From assembly GCA_030686995.1 (NCBI GenBank), contig CM060709.1, positions 303,195,357 to 303,259,356 of the forward strand: DNA of 64,000 nt. The letters are read 5' to 3'. Below, piece by piece: positions 59,431-64,000 of this stretch. Source of the stretch: Artemisia argyi (taxonomy: Eukaryota > Streptophyta > Magnoliopsida > Asterales > Asteraceae). How positions within the stretch are numbered: the first letter of the stretch is position 1; each line of letters starts with the position of its first letter. The notes under the pieces are model-generated. The model made no database searches and was not told where the DNA came from. It worked only from the letters and a program-made list of their open reading frames with translations. Made by a program: the position numbers and the translations under genes.

Positions 59431-61348
59431 TGGCGTGGGATCGGAAAAGCTGTAATCATCGCCATTGCGGAACTACCATTGTTTATTGGGTAAGCTTTCC
59501 AGTGTTGATAACTCAGGATCATTATTGTATACAGAAAATTCTGGTAATAGAATTTTGGGAAGAGCTTGTGATTAATTATGAAAATATGTAGTTCGTTCAA
59601 TTAGAATTTTGGATATTCGTTTAGACATTATATTAATTAACTCGTGTAATCAGAAGGATCGCCTTTCCCCATTCTCATATTAATCTTTCAAGCGATAAGT
59701 ATTTAGTTGCAATTTGCCAATCTGATTCTTGATTATGATGGTTGCAACTTGCAAAATTGGACATGGGATCTCATTCTATCTTTGGCAATTTATAAATGAA
59801 ACTAATCAAGCCATCATGAAACGAATCCTTAGATATTTGACAAAATAATCTAATTTCCTATTGAAGTTAGTATTAAGTCAAAAGTATAGAATCCTTAAAG
59901 CAGCCACTAATCAACCATATGGTTATCTCTTGTCACATTCCATTTCTATGGAAATGCAGCTAGAAAAATATATGCTCTCGTTTATTTTAAACTTCATCTA
60001 AGAACTAAAATTGGCCACATCTCCTGAATCTTGACCCAAGTATGTGAGTTATGATGGACTATTGGTTATGGGCTTTGGTGCTAAAGCTTTAACTTGGAAA
60101 ATTCTTTTTCTTTCAAGTAACTACTTAATAAACCTTCAAAAACTACAACTCTATGGTTTCAACTCACATGTCGACTAACTTTGCCAAAAATACTCTTATC
60201 AATTATTGACCAATTGTATCAAACCATATATCCTTTTATTCACAATTTTTATCATCCATATCAAATGATAATTGTTGTTATTCTAAACTTCAAAAAGAAA
60301 AGGGAGGGAATAAAGATGGGAAGATAAGGCAAGTGGTTTTAATAACCCTACATATTTAAGGTTCCTCAATGGATATAGTAGGACCTCGTCTCATCTTCAT
60401 CCACACCCTACGGTACACATTCTAACTCATGGATAAGCTCATAAGCATACAATTTTATGATATGTACGGTATTTGTGTATGTTTCCAAAAAACATAACTT
60501 TACCATCTTATACAAGTTATATGGTTGGTGTATACTCCATAAGAGGACAAGGTATCCTCGTTATAATCACACTGAAAAACAACGCCGCATCAGCATACAC
60601 TAAAAAGAACACCAAAGACATATAACACTAAAATACACATACACGCACTAAGAATAATGTGGTCTCTTAGATGTTGAGAGACCACATTGACAACCACACT
60701 AAGTGGTGTGTCATCAAGTCTGTGCGGTCGCAAAATCACAACCATACCACATTACCAACCTTACATATAACTATTTCGAATGTTGTATGTTGTATTGCTT
60801 CAATTTGTAACTTATTATCTAATGATGAAGGCAAACTAAATTATAATTATAGCAAGTTTATAACAATTAAAATTGGTTTAAATGTTGTTGTACATGTGGC
60901 ACCAAAAGGATGCTGCTACATATGTTTAGGCATACTAATTAGTCATGTCAATCAATACTCTTTTGTGAATTCATCGTTTTTGAAAGGACAACCATTTCTA
61001 TAGCCAAATCTAACATTTTAATATTTCATAACTAGTGATTTGGATAATGCATACATTGTTTATGCTGACTGTATTAAGTACATTCTAATCTCGTGCATGA
61101 AACTCATGAAAGTGACTGATTTTCAAGTAAATATCCAAAACTATCATGATGTATGTTAGAATAATTTATTAAATTCGTCTTTCAAGCAATTTGTTTTGTT
61201 TGGCTAAGAAAGGTAGTATGTACTGTTTATTAGGATTAGTATAACTTGCAAGCAGATATCAACCATGTGTTTTAAGAAAAAGAAAGAACAAACATCTTTC
61301 TTCGAATCCGTGTCGTATAGATTTTATGTTATGCTTATCACAACTTAG
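59431..61348. other. no gene recognised
   Basis: AT-rich. Contains a 12-bp-arm hairpin at 60656-60688. The 110-codon frame 60671-61003 starts inside that hairpin, has no family features and no splice context, and is not called. Confidence 0.5.
60656..60688. repeat. perfect 12-bp hairpin
   Basis: AATGTGGTCTCT and AGAGACCACATT around the loop tagatgttg. Role unknown. Confidence 0.8.
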
Positions 61349-61350
61349 GT

Positions 61351-61653
61351 CAGGGGCGGACATAGGGGTTTTTCGGGGTTCACAGGAACCCGATGGATGT
61401 TTTTCGCCTAAACGTTAATTTTCGTTAAAACTCTCAATTTCTCTGAAATGAACATGGTCCTAAAATTTTGTGCTACAAAAATACATGTCTTGTTTAACTA
61501 GTCCACTAATATACTAAAGAAATACATGTTTTCTTAATTTATTTACTATTTTTTATGAAATCGTACCTTTTAGTTCATCATTATTTCCTTTATACTCGTA
61601 AAAAAAATTGTGCATCTGACAGGGGCGGAGCCAGGATATTTACTATGAGGGGG

Positions 61654-61688
<35 letters not shown>

Positions 61689-62515
61689 CATACTATGGTA
61701 GGTCAAAGAAAAAAACATTGTGCAGTAGGGTCGTTAATTTTTTTTTTTCACAAAACTGGTAACAAGTCTTATCAGTCATGCCATGACTTTGTTTGACTTT
61801 GCGTTGGGCTAAAACCTCGTGTCTTAATAACCCAATTAACTACAAAAAGTAAAAAAAAGTAACTCGATAAGTTAAAAATAATAATAATAATAATAATAAC
61901 TAAATCAAATAGTCACAACATTTCCGCCGTTCAAAAAAACAAAAACAAAAAAAAAAGAAAAAAAAAAGTAGTCACAACATTTTAGACAATATCTAAATTA
62001 CCAAAATCCTTAAATAATAAGTAAACTTGTAAAAAGCAACTATAACTATTATTTACCTTTATCTCATTATCATATTCAAGACATTTAGATTCTAAACATA
62101 TACGTAACCATCTTATAAGAGAAACATATAAATAGTAAACTTAAAAACTAAATACTGATGTCTTGAAATTAAAAAGCTTTCACGATTTTCTATGACACAC
62201 ATACTAAACTTAAAAAAGCTTATCCCACATCCAATCCTCACGTGACTTTACTATAACTTTGTACCATTTAACTTTAATTTTTAATTATTCTCTTCCTCAC
62301 TCCTAGATACATCATCTTCTCCACAAATTCTACAAGAACAGAGCAACGTCTGTTATCTTCTTCATTATTTTTAAGGGGGGCAAATTGACGACAAAGACGA
62401 GAATCTCCGAAAAAATACACTACGCCGGAAAGTTTTGGGGGGGCACGTGCCCACCGTGCCCCCTCCGTAGCTCCGCCACTGGCATCTGATGACTTATAGT
62501 CTTGTGTCCGCCCCT
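61351..62515. mobile_element. outer repeat with GGGGCGGACA termini, interrupted
   Basis: Left aggggcggacataggggttt and right tgtccgcccct form inverted ends (10 bp). I found no target duplication. The outer element is split by the hAT element at 61620-62481. Confidence 0.5.
61620..62481. mobile_element. hAT-type non-autonomous element, 862 bp
   Basis: It begins CAGGGGCGGAGCCAGG and ends GTAGCTCCGCCACTG, inverted repeats of the hAT type. An 8-bp duplication GCATCTGA flanks it (61612-61619, 62482-62489). It contains poly(T) (61649-61688) and no transposase. Confidence 0.9.
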
Positions 62516-64000
62516 AAGTGTAGAATTGTAATCAAGAAAGGACCCTAAAAAACCTACAGTTTAATAAGTATGCAGATTCCAAGCTTTAATCTTAGAACAA
62601 TCAAATGGTGTTGATGCATCAAAAAACTATATCTCACTGTTTTATTTTAGAAAATACGATGAAAATTGTTGTGAACAGATCCTATAGGAGTTCTCTAAAA
62701 TAGCCAATTATATCGTACAATCTGAGTTACAAAGTTCTACATTTATTTCAACTAGAAAACTGTAGAAAACATATCACATAATGCAATATGACTCTTTGGT
62801 AAGAAATGTTAGGAGCCATATTTCTTGTGTGGGGTTTGTTGGTTGAGCTACATTTGTTGCACCGTTGATTATGACTCATTTGACAAGCACACTATTAAGA
62901 ACATGGGTTTGGCCCCTCTTCAAACTTAATCAATAAACTTCAACATTCCAGCCAACAATTTCATCAACAAGTAAGCATTAACTGTAAAGGTTGTATCTTG
63001 TTAACCAGAAATATGTGTATTAACTCTATTAATTATTACTCCGTAGTATGCAATAATTTCATTTTTACCCAACTCTTACATATAAGCCACAATTTTGGAA
63101 CCAAATTAACAATCATTTGTATGGTTCGTGCACGTATTTGAAAGACGATCCAGCCTCATAAGTCGTAAAGAAATGTAAACTTGAATCTCACGTAAACCAC
63201 GTTCGCTTTTGTGGATGAGTACACTCCAAACGAGTCGGGCAATAAGAAGAAAATTTGTTGAGGCTATATGGAAATGATGCCTTACACTAACTATATAAGT
63301 TAAGAAATTCCAAGAAATCAATACCATATGGTTCAAAAAAATATCTCAGTATACACGCAAATATAAAGGTAGGAAAAGCAAATGATACCCAACAAGCAAC
63401 AAAAAGAGTTAAAAAGGTAAATTTGATTCTATAATATGTAGAAGGCACTATTGCATTGGATAATAAAAGGCTAAATTAAGAGGGCCCAACGAATCACATA
63501 ACAAAGATGTGGACACCCATACCTATCCAAACACTCCAAAACGAGTGGCAAACTCATCTACAACGAGATAGTATTTTCTTGGCTCAATCTCTCAACATTC
63601 TCACATGTTTTTTACTCTCATAAACTATGACATTCGTATATTTTGGCCCTTGGTAATTCGCAAGGTTCTTAGAAAGCGATTCATCTTCGAGTCTGATGCA
63701 TATATTGTGAGACAGCTAGTTGACTTAAAAGAACGAAATTAACCATTTGGAAACATGTCTAACATTTTTACCTTTTGTTACAATGAGTGAAACCATTGCA
63801 TGTTCTAACACAAATAAGCTTTGTAACTAACTAGTGTACCACTATCAACATGTTATAATATTTGATTGTTTAATATTTATCATGAGTGGATAACATTTTA
63901 AAAAAATTCGGTGACGATGTGGTCATTATATATAGACATAGACTCGTAGTCGTAATTGTTGTCTTTTGATGTCCAATGGACCCATGGATGAATAATAATG
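62516..64000. other. no gene recognised
   Basis: AT-rich with short frames only; the 76-codon minus-strand frame at 63336-63106 has no supporting feature. Confidence 0.5.

Noticed and set aside
60671..61003. 110-codon + strand frame
   Set aside because: No recognisable domain, no splice sites, start lies within a hairpin; chance is the simpler explanation.

Overview
The window is plant nuclear DNA, AT-rich and full of introns and transposon insertions. Plant-type genes and gene fragments (chloroplast-type mini-RNase III, NAC factor, plasma-membrane H+-ATPase, PNET2/NEMP-like nuclear-envelope protein) and the transposon mix (Helitrons, Ty1/copia, L1-type LINE, hAT, MULE, PIF and Stowaway MITEs, SINEs) point to a eudicot. 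An asterid such as an Asteraceae species is my guess only; nothing here proves it. No rRNA, true tRNA gene or CRISPR array was seen. Gene models below were built by hand from canonical splice sites and codon phase.

Layout. 1-8.3 kb: Helitron territory. A Helitron 3' end with the last part of a RepHel helicase (3080-3699) follows captured scraps of an H+-ATPase gene and a NAC gene. A second Helitron-like unit (about 3703-8305) comes next. 8.4-52.7 kb: an array of five related copies (A-E) of a PNET2/NEMP-like (DUF2215) gene on the + strand. A (coding 10010-14078) and D (41834-44455) keep open frames over eight coding exons, 383 and 380 aa. B (25873-27835) and E (46984-48366) share one nonsense codon in a 16-nt micro-exon; E has also lost its first exons. 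C (34984-35773) is only the 3' part. All copies lack the central membrane-spanning part expected for the family. Between the copies lie a solo LTR, a fold-back element, several MITEs, a truncated LINE, a very young copia element (19512-25742), a minisatellite and a third Helitron (38181-40613).

50.3-59.4 kb: two divergently oriented intact genes. One is a three-exon minus-strand gene for a 174-aa single-pass membrane protein of unknown function (54303 to 50281), which has a 3.4-kb intron. The other is a seven-exon + strand gene for a 235-aa mini-ribonuclease III (55580-59430), whose introns carry two SINEs and a LINE tail. 59.4-64 kb: no gene recognised, with nested hAT-type repeats at 61.3-62.5 kb.

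History. A and D differ at roughly 10 percent of positions in the one exon compared by eye. B and E, with 5.8 kb around them, are almost identical. The array therefore grew in at least two steps. Comparing the copies gives 'empty sites' that fix the ends and target duplications of several transposons to the base. The second B/E segment contains the true last exon of the 174-aa gene. The first holds an orphan copy of that exon with its splice acceptor lost.
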